From the NCBI RefSeq assembly GCF_000208745.1, contig NC_030852.1, positions 27,453,681 through 27,517,680 of the forward strand: 64,000 nucleotides of DNA. The letters run 5' to 3'. Of this stretch, positions 1 to 13,431 are shown one piece after another (position 1 is the first letter of the stretch; each line of letters opens with the position of its first letter). The position numbers and the translations under genes were made by a program. A model generated the notes under the pieces. The model was given only the letters and a program-made list of their open reading frames with translations. It was not told the origin of the DNA and did not search any database. The stretch comes from Theobroma cacao (taxonomy: Eukaryota; Streptophyta; Magnoliopsida; Malvales; Malvaceae).

Positions 1-182
1 ACCCGACGAGGGGGGTTCTGGCACCCCCTGGAGTTGGTGGTCAGAGCCCCCCCCATCACGCGTAGTGGGTGGGGGATGGGAAGGCGAAGGGATGGCTGGG
101 CGTACGCCCAGCCATCCCCATTTTATTTATTTATTTAATTTAATTTAATTATTATTATATTTTTTTTATTTAGGTGTCTACA
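1..182. mobile_element. Candidate right end of an LTR-type element
   Basis: The first 182 bases are unlike the following spacer. They are G/C-run rich up to about base 120, then an A/T ladder, then end in a short tract finishing with TGTCTACA, compatible with the CA end of a long terminal repeat. No coding sequence is visible and the element would extend beyond the left edge, so the family cannot be assigned. It could equally be the end of another repeat type. This is inferred from composition and the terminal dinucleotide only. Confidence 0.3.
89..118. repeat. Perfect 30-bp GC-rich palindrome
   Basis: The two 15-base halves are exact reverse complements about a CGTACG centre, with no spacer. 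The core reads GGCTGGGCGTACGCCCAGCC. In RNA it would fold into a tight hairpin followed by an A/U-rich stretch. It lies inside the putative LTR end, so it may be part of that element's transcription-stop or RNA-structure region. Confidence 0.95.
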
Positions 183-3141
183 CTACTGAGGTACAAGGAT
201 TGGAATCAATTACCGGTTCCTTGAAGACAATAGAATCAGTCTTAATATGGTTTTGCTTGAATTCTGCCTAGTTGTTCTGCTTGCCTTTAATCTCACTCTC
301 GTAATTCTTGTTTTGGATAATAGTTTTCTAAAATCCTCCTCACACCATATATAAATTATAGGTAATATATGATTCTTTTACTTATCTAGGTGTACGGATA
401 ATATAGTCTTTCCCCTGGAAAACCATTCACAATTTCTGAATCAGTAGAGTAGAGGTAAGGAAAGAAGAATTCTCTTTTAAGTAGTTTTAGTATTTTTGTT
501 ATATAAATATTAACCATTAACCTATTGGCTCTATTTATTTTAACATTATCCGAATAACATATAATAAAAGATATATAGGACTACAGGAGTAGAAGAAATG
601 TAGAAAAGCGCACTGCGAGTTGGCATGGTCCTTTGATTGTCTTGGTCTTGATTGCTCCACGTCTCACTGTCGTTTTGGCGTTCTTAGCATGGAGAACGTG
701 CCCAAATCTCTCAAAAAGATTTCCTTAGAAATTTTCTGCAAATTCCCATGACAATCGTATATTTATTTGTCCCAATAGATGGGGCATGTTTAGTTCATTG
801 AAAGCAACTTATTGGCCATAAGGAAAAAGGACCGCAACTTAAACCTTCAAGGATCCTCTAAAAATTCAAGGATCTCATCTCTCCTCCATCTTTTGACCAA
901 ATTAATTATTAATTAATTTAATTATACATTATCCTTTAATATTTTATTCATTAATTGATTCATAATTTTTATATTTAAAAAGTAGATTTCAATCCTTTTT
1001 CAAATCTAAAAAAATTTCATTTCACGTTATTCCAAGCAAATTTCCTAAGATATTACCCTGAGTGACGGACCCCTCCTCTCCTTTTGCTACATTAATTACA
1101 GAGATTGGTTGCCGACTAGATCAAGAGCCGCTTCATCAAAATAAAATCTATGGTTGTCATTGTAACACGTCATTCACTTTTTTTTTATTTATTGTTTTGC
1201 ATTTGATATTAAACACCGTTAGTATGCCAAAACAGCTCTCCTTTCAGGGCAAGTCAAGAATGTCAAGTTGGTAAGCAGAGGGGTCTCTTTCTTGTCAATC
1301 CGGTTTTGATCTTAATTAAGTTGCATTTCCAGAATAAATATTTGAATACATCATATTAACGTGTGAGGGCGCTTTTTTAAAATTATTTAAAAATTAAATT
1401 AAATTCACAAAATTTTTTTAAAATATTCTTGATGTAAAAAAACTATCTATTTTTTTTCTTTATATTCTAACTTTGGCCTCCGTTGATCCATTTCTTTCAG
1501 AAAAAATCAACAAGTCTAATTTCTTAGCTTACTTAAATTGGAATCTCATAATTATGTTGTTTTATTCAGTTTTATTTCATATTATGAGAAAAAGTTTTTT
1601 TTTTTAATTTAGAATTTATAAATTTTTTTTCGAAAGAAAATCTTTTATAAAAAACTAAACTTGAAAGGTTAATTTTCATATTTCAATCTCTTATATGATT
1701 CAAATAATCCCTTCAAAATTGCTTATAAAAAAATCCTTTCAAAATTGATGAACACATTCTCAAAAAGAAGTACCCATTATGCTTTAGCAATTTCCTTTGG
1801 TTTTAAGAAACAATAATTGAACAATTTAAAATTTGAAAAGAAAAAAAACAACTTGCAAATTGAGATAATGAGAAAACCTCTGATGGGATGACAAGGTGAA
1901 ACACTCCCTCCATTAATTTTGATCTGTTATAAAATTTCAAAAGTTTATCTACTTTATGAACAAATGGCAATATTCTTGGTAAAATTAAAAGCTTTTACTC
2001 TATAAATTTGTTAAAGTTTTAACTTTTTTTTTATATTGAAAGAAAGGGATATGGTTTTTTTTTTAAGAAAAAAATCATATATTAATTAATAATCAAATAC
2101 TTTGATGCTTTAGATATTTTAATTTTAATATATGAGCGTCGGTGGCTAAAGACTGAAAAAATTAAAAAAATATAACAAGACTTGTGACGATAACGATACA
2201 TAAATTTAATGGTTATTTATATTTTAATAATATATTATATTAGCTTTAGATGTAACCTCTAAGTAAGGTGGCTTCTTAATCTGGCCATCAATAATGATTA
2301 TAGCAAATAGGGAGGAGCCGGATCCTCCACGAATGTGGTCAATCCCTAAAACAATTGTTACTTGAGTCAACTACATCACAGTTGAGAGCATATTCTCTTT
2401 TTGTTTTACTTTTTCACACAAATGGAAATTGCCAGCTCAACTTCCGTACTCTTAACAACTACTCCCTATAATAATATTCTATAAGCTCGCAATTTATTCC
2501 AAAGCTCTCCAACAATGGCAATGACTCATCAACTTTATAACCATCCAGCTAAATAAAATGTTGACCACACCAATAGAAAAAAGATACTAAAAAAAATGAA
2601 ATAACTAAAAACACACACCCAAATTACCAATGAAGAATTGCAAAAAGCTTGATTCCAAAAATCATATGCCAAGGCAAGCATAAATATTACGGGCCTACAT
2701 TTTCATATAAAAAAATACTTATCAAATAAAAAAATTTCATATTTATAAATTTAAACCTTCCCATTTTTTACTACTACGAAATTTTTCATATTTTATTCAA
2801 TTTAATTATCTAATTTTCTAACTACATTAATTTTTTACATTTTTATTTATAAAAAAGAGATTCATTCTAATAATTACTCAAAAAAATTCACCTCAATTCG
2901 AGTTAATCTTAATCATGATATTTTTATATCAATGAAGAGTTGAAATTGTTAAGTAAAAAGGATCTTTGTTTATAAGTTTAAGATGTATCACAACTCTTAT
3001 TCATATGAGATTTAGCTTTACAACATTAAAGAGAAAAAAAATTTAAATTTAAATTTTATAGTATTAACTTTAATTAATAATAAAATCACGAAAAGATAAT
3101 ATTTGATGACGTAAGTAAATGAAAGAGAGATATTAATATAT

Positions 3142-3179
<38 letters not shown>

Positions 3180-3250
3180 GTTTTTATTTCGGGATCTTGC
3201 TTTCTCTTTCCCGCAAAAACTGACCTTGCCTGCCTTTGCCTTTCTCCATC
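183..3250. other. AT-rich spacer, no gene seen
   Basis: This stretch is about 3 kb of A/T-rich DNA with many short homopolymer runs. No open frame has a plant protein signature or plausible splice pairing. A TAT/ATT microsatellite lies near its right end. The last part presumably contains the promoter of the RIN2-like gene. Confidence 0.7.
3143..3179. repeat. (TAT)n microsatellite
   Basis: About 12 uninterrupted copies of a TAT/ATT trinucleotide, roughly 0.9 kb upstream of the RIN2-like start codon. Confidence 0.95.
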
Positions 3251-4078
3251 TAAAATTTATGCTATTGTCTTTTTATTCTTATTTTCTCCATTAAAAAAAA
3301 AAAGAAAATGCAATTGCAGGTGAAAGTTTGCAGACACCTCCGCCGACTCGTGACAGCTTTTTTTCCCTCTTCTTAGATCGAATCAGGTTTCCGGTTCCTT
3401 CGATCATTTCTCTCATCTATTATTTTCTTATATTGCCAAAATTTTCACTTTTAGGTGGAGGGATCAATGAATTTATGACCCTATATCTCCAATTTGCTGG
3501 ATATTATGTCTCTCATTTCCGTTCAATTTCCTGATTTTAATTTGTTCTTCGATTGTTTTGAAAGTTTTATCCTAGGGTTTCATTTTTATTATTATTTGTG
3601 GCAATTAGGAACAGTTTGGTGTAATGGTTAAAAATACTGCTTTAACTCTAATATAAATGATTCCTTCAATATAATTATGCTTTATTAATGGTGAATTGTG
3701 TTTTTTTTTCTAAGGAAACAAATAATGAGACAAGAAAGGGACATGATCTTTCAGAAGTTGAAAATTAGCTTCAATATATTAAAAAATTAAGACTATTAGC
3801 TTTTTTTTTTTTTTTTTTTAATTTGGACATGATAGAGCTTTGGTGGTTATCTTCTAATGCTGTTTATTTATTTCTGGATATGTTTTTCAGGTTCTTATGG
3901 TTGCAGAGTAACCTCAGTAGTTCAATTCATTAACACTCGACGTCCTGATTTTGAAGTCCATAGGCTCCTTGATTATTAATTGAGAAACTGTCATTATTGC
4001 CTGCAATTAGTGATGTTCGTTTGGTTCTAATGAAATTCCGGAAGTTTGTTTTTGGTAGAAAAGTTGTGTTAGTTACCA

Positions 4079-7000
4079 ATGGGTGTGAGCTACTTGGCAA
4101 TCTCAGCAGTGTCTACAGCTTTAAGCTTTGTAGGTCTTCAACTGTGGACAGAATTTTCACTTGATAAACTTCAAACTGATGGGTTAATTAGTGAGAATAT
4201 TATTCATACGGAAAATGTCAACCGTGCACTTGAGCTTCTTTTGGGTTCTTATGCCACAGTGGCTCTACTGGCAATTTTTGTGCTCAATGTATTTATTCTA
4301 CTCATCCTTTCTCTAAAGGTTAGTTTAATCTTTTTCCATGAGCCTTAAGGTATTTATGATTTGAAATTTTAACTTTACGATGGCATATGAACTCCATGTG
4401 ATGGTTAATTCTGTTAAAAAATGGATTTATCAGTGATTTTCTCTCTAACATTTGTCAGACATAATTCTGATTTGAAGCAGTAGTGTGCTGCGTCGAGCAA
4501 TGTACATGACACATTAATTTTGCAACATAAATTAGTTTGTGAAATTAGTTAGTACTTTGCAAGAATCACTTGATAGACTAAGCCATTCAAAACCACATTG
4601 AAACTTTTAATTCCCAGTCCTGACTTTAAACAAAAGCTGTAAAAACGTCAAGCAAATATTTGTCCTTCTAAGAATGTTTGAAGATCTTGTGAACAGATTT
4701 GGAAGTTCTCCACATCTGAAATTGTGAAGATGAAATTTTAGCTAAGATTCTTGCTAATTAAATTTCAGAAAAAAAAAAAGAAGAAGATTCTTGCTGATTA
4801 GTGGGTTTGTGTTATTCATCTCGAAGGTGTTGTTTTTCTGCTTTGACAAAATAGGCAGGCTTATTTTGGAGTCTGGATGTATGTTAAGAACTATTGATTA
4901 TAAAAGTGAATTTATTCTATTTTTTTTTTATTGAACCGCGTACTATTCTTGTGTTTTCTACTTCCATGTGCAGACTGTATTCTTTGGTGAGTTATACCCT
5001 TCAGAAACTCGGAAATTAGTAGAACGTCTTATCAACTATGTTATCTACAAGGTAAATGTTTAACTGATTTAAACAATATTAAACTGTAATAGGTGGTATC
5101 CTGCATTTGTGTTATTTTAGTATTTATCATCCTTGAGGCGTATAAACACTCTACTTCTTTCTTTCTTCTCAAGAGGTTAGTGGGTGTGGTGAGTAAAATT
5201 TGATGATGCCGCCCAGAAAACTGATAAAGTGACTATAGTTTGAAGGCAGATTTAATTATGGAAGTTCTTGGTGCTCTTAGTAGAGATAAGGTTTGATTGA
5301 GTGTTTGATTGTGCAAATAGTTACGTTTTGCTGGACATGCAAAACATCTTTTGAGTTCTTTTTGGGGTTTGACACAGCTGCTAATACTTTTAATGAGAAA
5401 TAGATGCTTTGTGAGTTGATGAGTTGGTTTTTTGTATTGGGAGGTCATCAGATTTGAGCTTCTTGATGGCTGGAGACCACCAGGTGAGGATTCAGCCACT
5501 GGCAGTTATGAATTATATTTGGGCAGGCTCAACATGGGGATTTATTAGATGCTATTCAGGACAAGACCCCCTGGTCAATTGGGTTTGATTGGGTTGGTTT
5601 TTTGAAGAGATCTATTACACTGCTGAAGTTATAGTTTCTACAATGCATGATGAGTAACTATGATCTCCATTTCTTTCCTCGTGAAATAAGGAGAGTATCT
5701 TTCTTCTTGGTCATGGTTCATCTTGTGGGCTATTTTCTGGTGAACTTTATCTGCTGATGATTCTGCCATCATGGATGGTTAGAAAGTTGATTATTTGTGG
5801 TAAGATGTAATAGAACCCTTTATTTTTGTTATCAAATGTATGGACTATTCCTTTGACAGAAATTATCGGAAGATGCATATGGATAAAATAAGGATATGCA
5901 TGGTTCTCAGAGAATGGCAACCAGCTTGGTAGAAAATAGAGAAAGGAATGAGAGGAGAGCCTTTAGAGCGGATAGAAGGTCAATATATGCTTCTTTGGTT
6001 AATTATCAGCCTGTTTGCTTGTAGAAACCCCCTGGTTCCTCCTGGATATATTCCAAGAAGTCAGTATACTATCCCCAAGTTTTCTTTTAGAACTGGTTGT
6101 GTATCTGTCGTGTATAAGAATGGGTACTGCTGTATTGGCGGTGCTGAATTGATTAATTGAACTAAATATCTTGTGTGAGTTGGCATAAGTTGCATGTGGT
6201 TGGAATGGTGATACTTTCTTTTGATGAAACTATGTCAGGTTTGAAACCGCTATATATTTGGGAACATTTGAATTTTAAGTTATCTTGACATATTTCCAAG
6301 GTTATTTTTTTGTCAATGTTCATATTTTAATTTTTTCTTTTTAACTAATGCTGGTATATATATTGATGAATTTGGTGCAGGGGACCTTTCTACCATTAGT
6401 TATTCCACCAACAATATTCCAAGCAGGTCTTTGGTCAATCTGGTTGACAGTTATATGTTGTCTGAAGGTATGTAATGTAATTTGTTATGGAGATCTTGTT
6501 TTTAGCTCAGGATGGAGAACTTGAATCTCTTTTTATGCATCGTTACATTTTGTTGAGCACATGATACAGATGTTTCAAGCTTTGGCCAGGGATCGACTTG
6601 AGCGATTGAATGCATCTCCTTCTGCTACACCGTGGGCATACTTTCGTGTCTTTTCAGTGTTTCTCTTCGTCATTTCTGTCAATTTCTTTTGGTATTGCTC
6701 TGTCTTATTCTTTTGTGAATTAGGAAATACATTTATTAGCACCTTTTTTTTAAAAAATAAAATTTTGACTACAGAATTGCCTTTAGCAAGAAAATAGCAT
6801 TGCTGTTTTTTAGAATGCATATCAGATTTGCAGTCATTAGAACTGGAAATCGGTGGTGATGCAAGTTCTGTTTGAAATAGAAATGTGAATTCTGATGGTG
6901 ATTTCAGAAGCATTTAGCAAAGTGGCAAATAAGTTAGTCTGACCTACTAATTCTGCCTTTTGGTGGCCTGGATTTACTGCCTTCCCGACCACCAAAAGAA

Positions 7001-10000
7001 GAATGGATAGATGGGGGATGGAAAACGTTATTGGAGTCTGTACAATATTGTGAAGTCATCTCACACAAATAACCTTGTTTATTGGGTAGATCATTTTAAA
7101 GAGCGTAACCCCAAGTGAACAACAGCTTCAGAATTTTAACACTTTTTCTTTCTGTCTTAACTAAATACACCTGTAGGGTGTGATTCCATGATCTGGTAGT
7201 TTTTGGTAATCTTAAAATTTGAAGCAAACAATATACTAGAAAATTTTTTTCTCAGTTGCCTACTTAGCCTCAAAAGGAATGAATATATGATCTATTGAGT
7301 TCTATCCTTTCTAGATATCCTTGCATATTTAGTGACTGAGGGCATTGAAGTTTCTGCTTTTTACAATCCCACTTTAGCATTTCCTCATGTACAAGCAGGC
7401 AATTTAGCTTTGTACAATTTCATAAAATCTGAAGTATCCATGTTTCTTTGTGGGTGCATTTCAGGATATGGCTGAGCTTTGTGATATACAGAACACTGAA
7501 TTCATCTATGTTTCTGCTGTTGTTTTTTGAGCCTCTCAGTATTGCTTTTGAGACCATGCAGGTATCCTTATTGAATAAATTTTTGCAATATTTATTTGTT
7601 CATGATGATATATAATGCTATTGTTCTGTGAAAAATATTGGATACTGGCTTGATGAGGTGGTTTTGTTATATCAAATATTCTCCATAGGCTATTTTGGTT
7701 CATGGGTTTCAGCTGCTTGAAATATCACTCCATTCAGTGGGAAACAGTGCAGATTGCCAAAGAGCAAAACATTTTGATTTATCAGCTGCAGGTATTTCTA
7801 CTTTTTCTGTATTGGTGCATGGATATGATTATTTAGTTTGTAGATAAGTTGGCCGGGTGTTCTCATACTTGATGGTTCTCTAATTTAGAAGGTCATGACT
7901 TGTACTGTCTTGTTTCCTGAGGTTGCTGCTGCAAATCAAAGGGATTTCATTATGTCATTGCCATTATTATCATTATCTTCATCATCATCATTCTTATTAG
8001 CATCATCTTCATTACTCTCTTATATATTAGGTAAGGCCATATTAATAAATGGCAAAGGCACCTTTCTTTCTTGCTGACCCTTTTATCAGCATATGACTTG
8101 GTGCTATTATGTCCAAGTCTTTCAGATGGGAATGTTTATATCTTTTGGTGTTTTTGCAATTTAGTTCATGCTGCATGTTAATTTTCCAGGCTTACCGGTT
8201 ATTTTTATTGTATCATGAGATTCTTTACCCAGTAATGTATAAGTTTGTTGCACTCCTTTACTGTTTAACATTTTTCCCTGTACGAATCATTGTTGTTTTC
8301 TTACTTGGTCATCTTGCTGAAAAGACGAGGTTTTTTGTTCTTAGCATTTTGTGTTTGTTTTCTGCTCTATCTGCCTCCTCTTCTTTTCTTTTGACAATTT
8401 TGGATGACTGCAGGTTCATTTTGGGAATGGAAGGGAATTCTTATTCGCAATCTAGGCTTCTTCCTTGACATGGCGACACTGTTAATGGCACTCGGTCATT
8501 ATGTGCTTATTTGGTGGCTCCATGGCATGGCATTCCATCTTGTGGATGCAGTTCTTTTCTTGAATATACGTGTAAATATTTGTGTAAATATTCCATTGTG
8601 CTTTGGAGCATTTTATTGCCCAATATATTGATACGTTGACATCCCACTGCATGTTCCTTCCATTCACCAATTCGATCTTTCTTGAGCAGGCCTTGCTAAG
8701 TGCAATTGTGAAGCGTATAAAGGGATTCATTAAATTAAGAATGGCTTTAGGGGCTCTTCACGCAGCACTTCCTGATGCAACATCTGAAGAGATACGGGCA
8801 TATGAAGATGAATGTGCCATATGTAGGGTATGCTTTGTTTTTTATTGTTGCCTTTTCAGTTTCACTGATTCCTGAAGGTCCAACTAACTTTGCAAAGCAC
8901 AGGAACCTATGGCCAAGGCTAAAAAGCTTCATTGTAATCACCTTTTTCATCTTGCTTGCTTGAGATCTTGGTATGTTTAGATGATATTATCAAATTTGGT
9001 TTGTGTATTTGCTAGTGTGTGCAGCTAAATCTAATGCTGGAAATGAACATACCATGCCAGGTTGGACCAAGGTTTAAATGAAGTTTACTCCTGTCCCACA
9101 TGTAGAAAGCCACTTTTTCTGGGCAGACCTGAAAATGAGGCGAATTCTCGCACAGGAGAAGCACTAACTGATGAGCAGTTGGCCCGTCAGATAAATTCTG
9201 GACTTGATCGGCAAAATGTACCTGGTCATACCTTACCTGCAGGAGTATTCCCAAATCAAATGCAGAACCCTGTAGATGGCAGCCCTTGGAGGTTTGATTT
9301 GTTTAAATAGTCTCCCTTAGCTTGCCTTGAAATAACTGTGTGTTGTACCTTCTATTTGAACAATCGTTTAATTGAGAAGTTTGTATTGAATATGAAACAT
9401 TTACACTTAAATGTCCTGATTATCAACAAAATGCTTTTGGTTTGTTTGGCAATAAGTAGTTCATACATTGTTAGTAACAGTGAAGGTGGTGTCCTAGCTT
9501 TTTTTGAAATGACTGTGTTATACCTTTTATTTGAACAATCATTTAATTGAGAAGTTCTTATTTAGATTTGAAACATATTATCAATGGAATTTTTTTGTTT
9601 TCTTGGGTAATAAGGATTAAGATAGTGCTCTAGCTCTTCTTCTGCTTGTGGGAGGAATGAATTAATTTAGGTTTGGGAGAATGAGGGACTCCAACTTCAT
9701 TAGCAGCAAACTGCTGTCCAACATCAACTGCTATCATTTCACATCCATATCCATATCCTTAAAGAGAAAGGTTCCTTCAGTTCTAGAAAGAAGTAAATTG
9801 CATTGTGTGCAATTATTTATTCTGTTGATGTAGATGAGAGAATGGAGATGGTATATTTTAGATGCCTTAAAATGATTATGATTTTTATTGCAAACCCAAA
9901 CAAGCCATTCAACTATTTAGAAACCTGTTTTTGGAAGTGAGTTGCAAATGCTTGTTCTCTTCAGTGTTCTTTGGGTTGCTTATTGTCATATATATTTTTT

Positions 10001-10624
10001 GCACTTTGTAGGACTGCGGGACTGGATTCAGGCTGGTTACATTCCTGGCCAAACCAAAGTGTTGATGGAGCTGGTCCTTCTACCGGTATCAGATCAGTTG
10101 GACTTGGGAGAGTTCATATGATGATGAGGCATCTTGCATCTGTTGGAGAAACTTACGCCCAGACTGCTCTTGAAGATACTGCTTGGAGCCTTTGGCCCAT
10201 GAACCCATCTCAGGCTGCTGCATCTACTTCATCGGTTCCTCCAAATGTTGGTGGAAGATACCCTGGAAATGCTGGTAGTTTACATATGAGGACTGCCTCA
10301 CGCACAGCAAATGACAACATAGCAAATATACTTGCCATGGCTGAGACTGTTCGAGAGGTTTTGCCACATGTCCCAGATGAGTTAATTTTTCAGGTAATGT
10401 TAGGATTTACTGCAGTAGATTTAAGGTTTTTAACGTACAGCCACTTAGTATTTTTTAATTATTCCAGCAAAGAAAAGCTTAGGGTATTGAATTACTCCCA
10501 TTATAGCGGCCGTTATATTAATTTCTAGATTTTAACTATTTTGGCGTTCAATGCATGGAATTTGCAGGACTTGCAGAGAACAAATTCTGTTACCGTTACT
10601 GTGAATAATCTTCTCCAAATGTGA
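4079..10624 (+). CDS. RIN2: RIN2/RIN3-like membrane RING E3 ubiquitin ligase with CUE region
   Basis: Twelve coding exons join in frame with GT..AG borders: 4079-4318, 4974-5051, 6381-6467, 6570-6691, 7465-7561, 7689-7791, 8414-8571, 8690-8827, 8903-8970, 9061-9291, 10012-10393, 10568-10624. The product is 586 aa, close to the Arabidopsis RIN2/RIN3 length. Several hydrophobic segments fill the first ~300 residues. A RING-H2 finger follows, with ligands C337, C340, C352, H354, H357, C360, C375 and C378. A CUE-type ubiquitin-binding region occupies about residues 542-586. The family is the plant AMFR/gp78-like group; RIN2 and RIN3 are plasma-membrane ligases that interact with the RPM1 immune receptor and promote its hypersensitive response. 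The start is the first ATG giving the conserved MGVSYL N-terminus. An intron in the 5' leader probably ends at 3890. RIN2 versus RIN3 cannot be separated here. Confidence 0.93.
9310..9575. repeat. Diverged tandem duplication in a RIN2-like intron
   Basis: Two similar segments, about 9310-9400 and 9490-9575, lie in the intron between coding exons 10 and 11. Shared words include CTATTTGAACAATCGTTTAA (CATTTAA in the second copy) followed by TTGAGAAGTT. The spacing is about 176 bases. Confidence 0.7.
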
Positions 10625-11403
10625 TAATGCACTGTGTTTGTTTTCGACACATTCTTCCAGCACATGAATAGATCGTTGGTCTTCTATATAGCCAACCCTT
10701 TTAAGGTTTTGGGATTAGGCAAGGCTGTTGAATTAACACAGGTCCTCTTATAACGTTTCTTTCCCTACAAATATCCAGATGGTTAATTCTCTGTATATAA
10801 AGGCAAGTTTGCTCAATCAGATGTCAGTATGGAAAAAGGGAAAAGGAGAAAAATATATATATTTTTTGTTGTTTTCCTGTGAAAAATAAAGTTGCTACAT
10901 ATAGGTGGTCGTTGGTCCGGCTGGTTCATAGCACTTTGGTTCTGATCCTGCATTTCAAGCGAGAAACGGATTGTACGATGGTGGCCGTGGGGCAGCTGCC
11001 CTCACTCAAATTCTAAAACCTTTTGTAGTATTATGTAACCATCCACAAAAGTTTTAGAAAACTTTTAATTCTGCCCTTATTTTGAATTTGAGTAACTGTC
11101 AGCCCTGCCATGCTACAGCGTTGAGCTGTCTTATTTTAAAATAAATGGATTGTAAAAATATGCGTGATTTTATATAAATATGGTTTTAAAGAATGATACA
11201 AGTTCTTGAATCGTAATGTTATAATTTTCATACCTTTACGTGAGTGTGGTCTCAATATTTTTGCCCCACAAAAATGGGCAAAATTAATGCAATGAATGGC
11301 AATGAGAAGGGAGATGGAAAAGAAAGAGGAGAGAGGAGAGAGGAGTATCACATAAGGGTGGAGGAGTTAAAGTTCTTTGACTTTTCTTCTTTTTCTTATC
11401 CGT

Positions 11404-11446
<43 letters not shown>

Positions 11447-11544
11447 GGGGGGGGGCTGTTGGATTCCCTTNATATATATATATATATATATTTCTTTTAT
11501 TTTTACTTTTTCATGTGATTAATTAGTTTTAATCTTACTTAATC
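10625..11544. other. Spacer between RIN2-like and HIPP genes
   Basis: The first few hundred bases are the expected 3' UTR of the RIN2-like gene. The remainder contains GA, poly-G and AT simple repeats and one ambiguous base at 11471. No other gene is apparent. Confidence 0.6.
11409..11490. repeat. Compound (GA)n, poly-G and (AT)n tract with an ambiguous base
   Basis: A GA run of about 35 bases is followed by an 11-base G run, then an AT run starting after the n at 11471. This sits 55-135 bases before the HIPP start codon, so it is probably in the promoter or 5' leader. Its length is likely polymorphic and may be misassembled. Confidence 0.95.
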
Positions 11545-12009
11545 ATGCAGCCTCCGATTAAATTTGTTGTACTTAAAATGTACATGCACTGTGAAGGCTG
11601 TGCAAATGATATTAAGAGAAGTATAGGAAGAATGAAAGGTAAACTCTCTCTCTCTCTCTTTAGTTTTCCACTCAGTTCTTGCTCTTGTTTAATTGTGAAA
11701 AAGAGAGTAATATTAGTTATTATACTGTGTTAATCAGGAATCTTAAATGTTGAACCGGATATGAAGAAGTCGACTGTGACTGTTAGGGGAAATTTTGATC
11801 CACCAAAACTTGTTGAAGCCATCGCCAAACAATTTGGAAAGTATGCAGAAATCGTCGCTGAGGGACCCACCGACAAGGCAAATGGAACGGGCAAGCAAGG
11901 CAAAGAAGAAGAGATCATGTTCCATTATCCTCCACAATATTCCCTACAACATATTTATCCCACTCAAATTTTTAGTGATGAAAATATTCTCTCATGCTCC
12001 ATAATGTAA
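11545..12009 (+). CDS. Heavy-metal-associated isoprenylated plant protein (HIPP)
   Basis: Two exons (11545-11638, 11738-12009) give 121 aa. Residues ~4-70 form one HMA ferredoxin-like domain with the metal-binding core MHCEGC, cysteines C16 and C19. The tail is polar and the protein ends in CSIM, a CaaX box for farnesylation of C118. HIPPs bind metal ions and/or act as membrane-tethered adaptors in metal homeostasis and stress. The start is uncertain: the ATG at 11545 is immediately followed by CAG, so ATGCAG could instead be an intron acceptor with a short upstream exon. I saw no convincing upstream exon, and the simple repeat and ambiguous base just upstream obscure the region. Confidence 0.82.
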
Positions 12010-13431
12010 ACCGAAATTCTGATGCATGAATTTATAAATAAACTTATATTATATGAAGAAAATCTTTTAATCTCACATGCTCTCTAATCATATTTTATCA
12101 ATTATCACAATTTTATGATAAATATATAAGAATACTGGATGATATTATTTTCATATATTTTCTTAACCAATCACATCTATTGATCCTTAAATCTCATCTA
12201 TCTACTCATATATTAATTGATACTTGAATAAGAAAACCAAATCATTTGTGAAGATAGTTATAACCAGAAATATTTATGAACAAACATAAAATGGTTTTGT
12301 AGGAAAATTCATATCTTTTCCCTTTTACTTCATCCATCTTTAGGTTGGAAGCAACATCAACATATTCAAACACTTTATATGGTCAACTATTATTTAGCAA
12401 GTGGTATAAGAAGAGAATTTTTATATTATAAAATTGTGAATGTTACATAATTTAATTTTAATTAAATATCAGCATTGTAATATAAATGTTATAGGAATTA
12501 TAAATTTCACATTAAAAAAGATACTATGATCTCAGAAAAAAATTATGAATTTCATATTAATTGTGTATTAAAATAAAATTAAATATTTAAAAATATATTC
12601 TCATTATGAATCTCACACTTTTAGGTATATATTGCAATTGGTATGAGGCCTTGACGGGTTTAACTAGATATTGCAATTGGAGTGAGGTGCTCACGGGGGA
12701 GCCCTCAATCCCACTAGCTAATAGTTGTATTGTATTTCTCAAGGTGGTCTATACCATGTTATTTCTAGAAGCTTCTAAAAGAAAACAAAAATGTCATTAT
12801 TTTGGTACTTAGATTTTCGTCATTTTCATTTTTTGCGTTGAAAAAACTTTTCTTTCAAGACATGTTTAGTTGGAAGGAATAGAATAGACATTCTTCTTCT
12901 ATTTTTATTTTTTAAAATAAAATTATATTTGATTAAATAAAATAATTATTTTTCAAAATAATCATTTTAAGAGAATCCTGAATAGCCATTATCAAAGTTT
13001 TTTGATAATAGTTATTTTAAATAACTAAAAATAAAAAAAATTAATTATATTAATTATTTAATAAAAATTATTTTAAAAAATATTAAAAATATATATTAAT
13101 ATATAAAAAATTTCAAAAATTTTTGGGGCCCCCCCATTACAAAGGGCCGCTCCGCCCCTGGGGACGAAGGAGCCCATCTTTACTTCTGTACTTTGTTCTT
13201 TACATAAAGTCCCTTCTCTCGCTACCTTGCATGTTCTTGGACAGCTTCTTTTGTCCCTCAACAGAACCTGCTTTTAATGCAAAAGTTTGCCATTTTTAGT
13301 CGCAAATAGCTACACTACTATTTACTCCTTGGCCTCCAGTATTCTTTTAATAACTCTTCTCTTTTCTTTTTCTTTATTTGCTCCTCTGTCGTTGATTACG
13401 CCTTGCGAAGATTAAATCAGTCTCTTCAATC
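12010..13431. other. AT-rich spacer with transposon-end debris
   Basis: No gene is seen. Around 12629-12700 a short motif (ATATTGCAATTGG followed by a TGAGG-containing tail) occurs twice in tandem. From about 12870 to 13160 the sequence resembles a degraded non-autonomous DNA transposon. The last 200 bases presumably hold the promoter of the RGF-type peptide gene. Confidence 0.55.
13120..13160 (-). mobile_element. hAT-like terminal sequence (one end only)
   Basis: Read on the minus strand, the block begins CAGGGGCGGAGCGGCCC, the kind of CAGxGGCGGA terminus common on plant hAT elements and hAT-derived MITEs. A partner end was not found with confidence, so this may be a truncated copy. Recognition is from pattern only. 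Confidence 0.35.

Noticed and set aside
11480..12009. CRISPR-like or other prokaryotic features
   Set aside because: I considered arrays among the simple repeats, but the units are 1-2 bases and the genome is a plant nuclear one.
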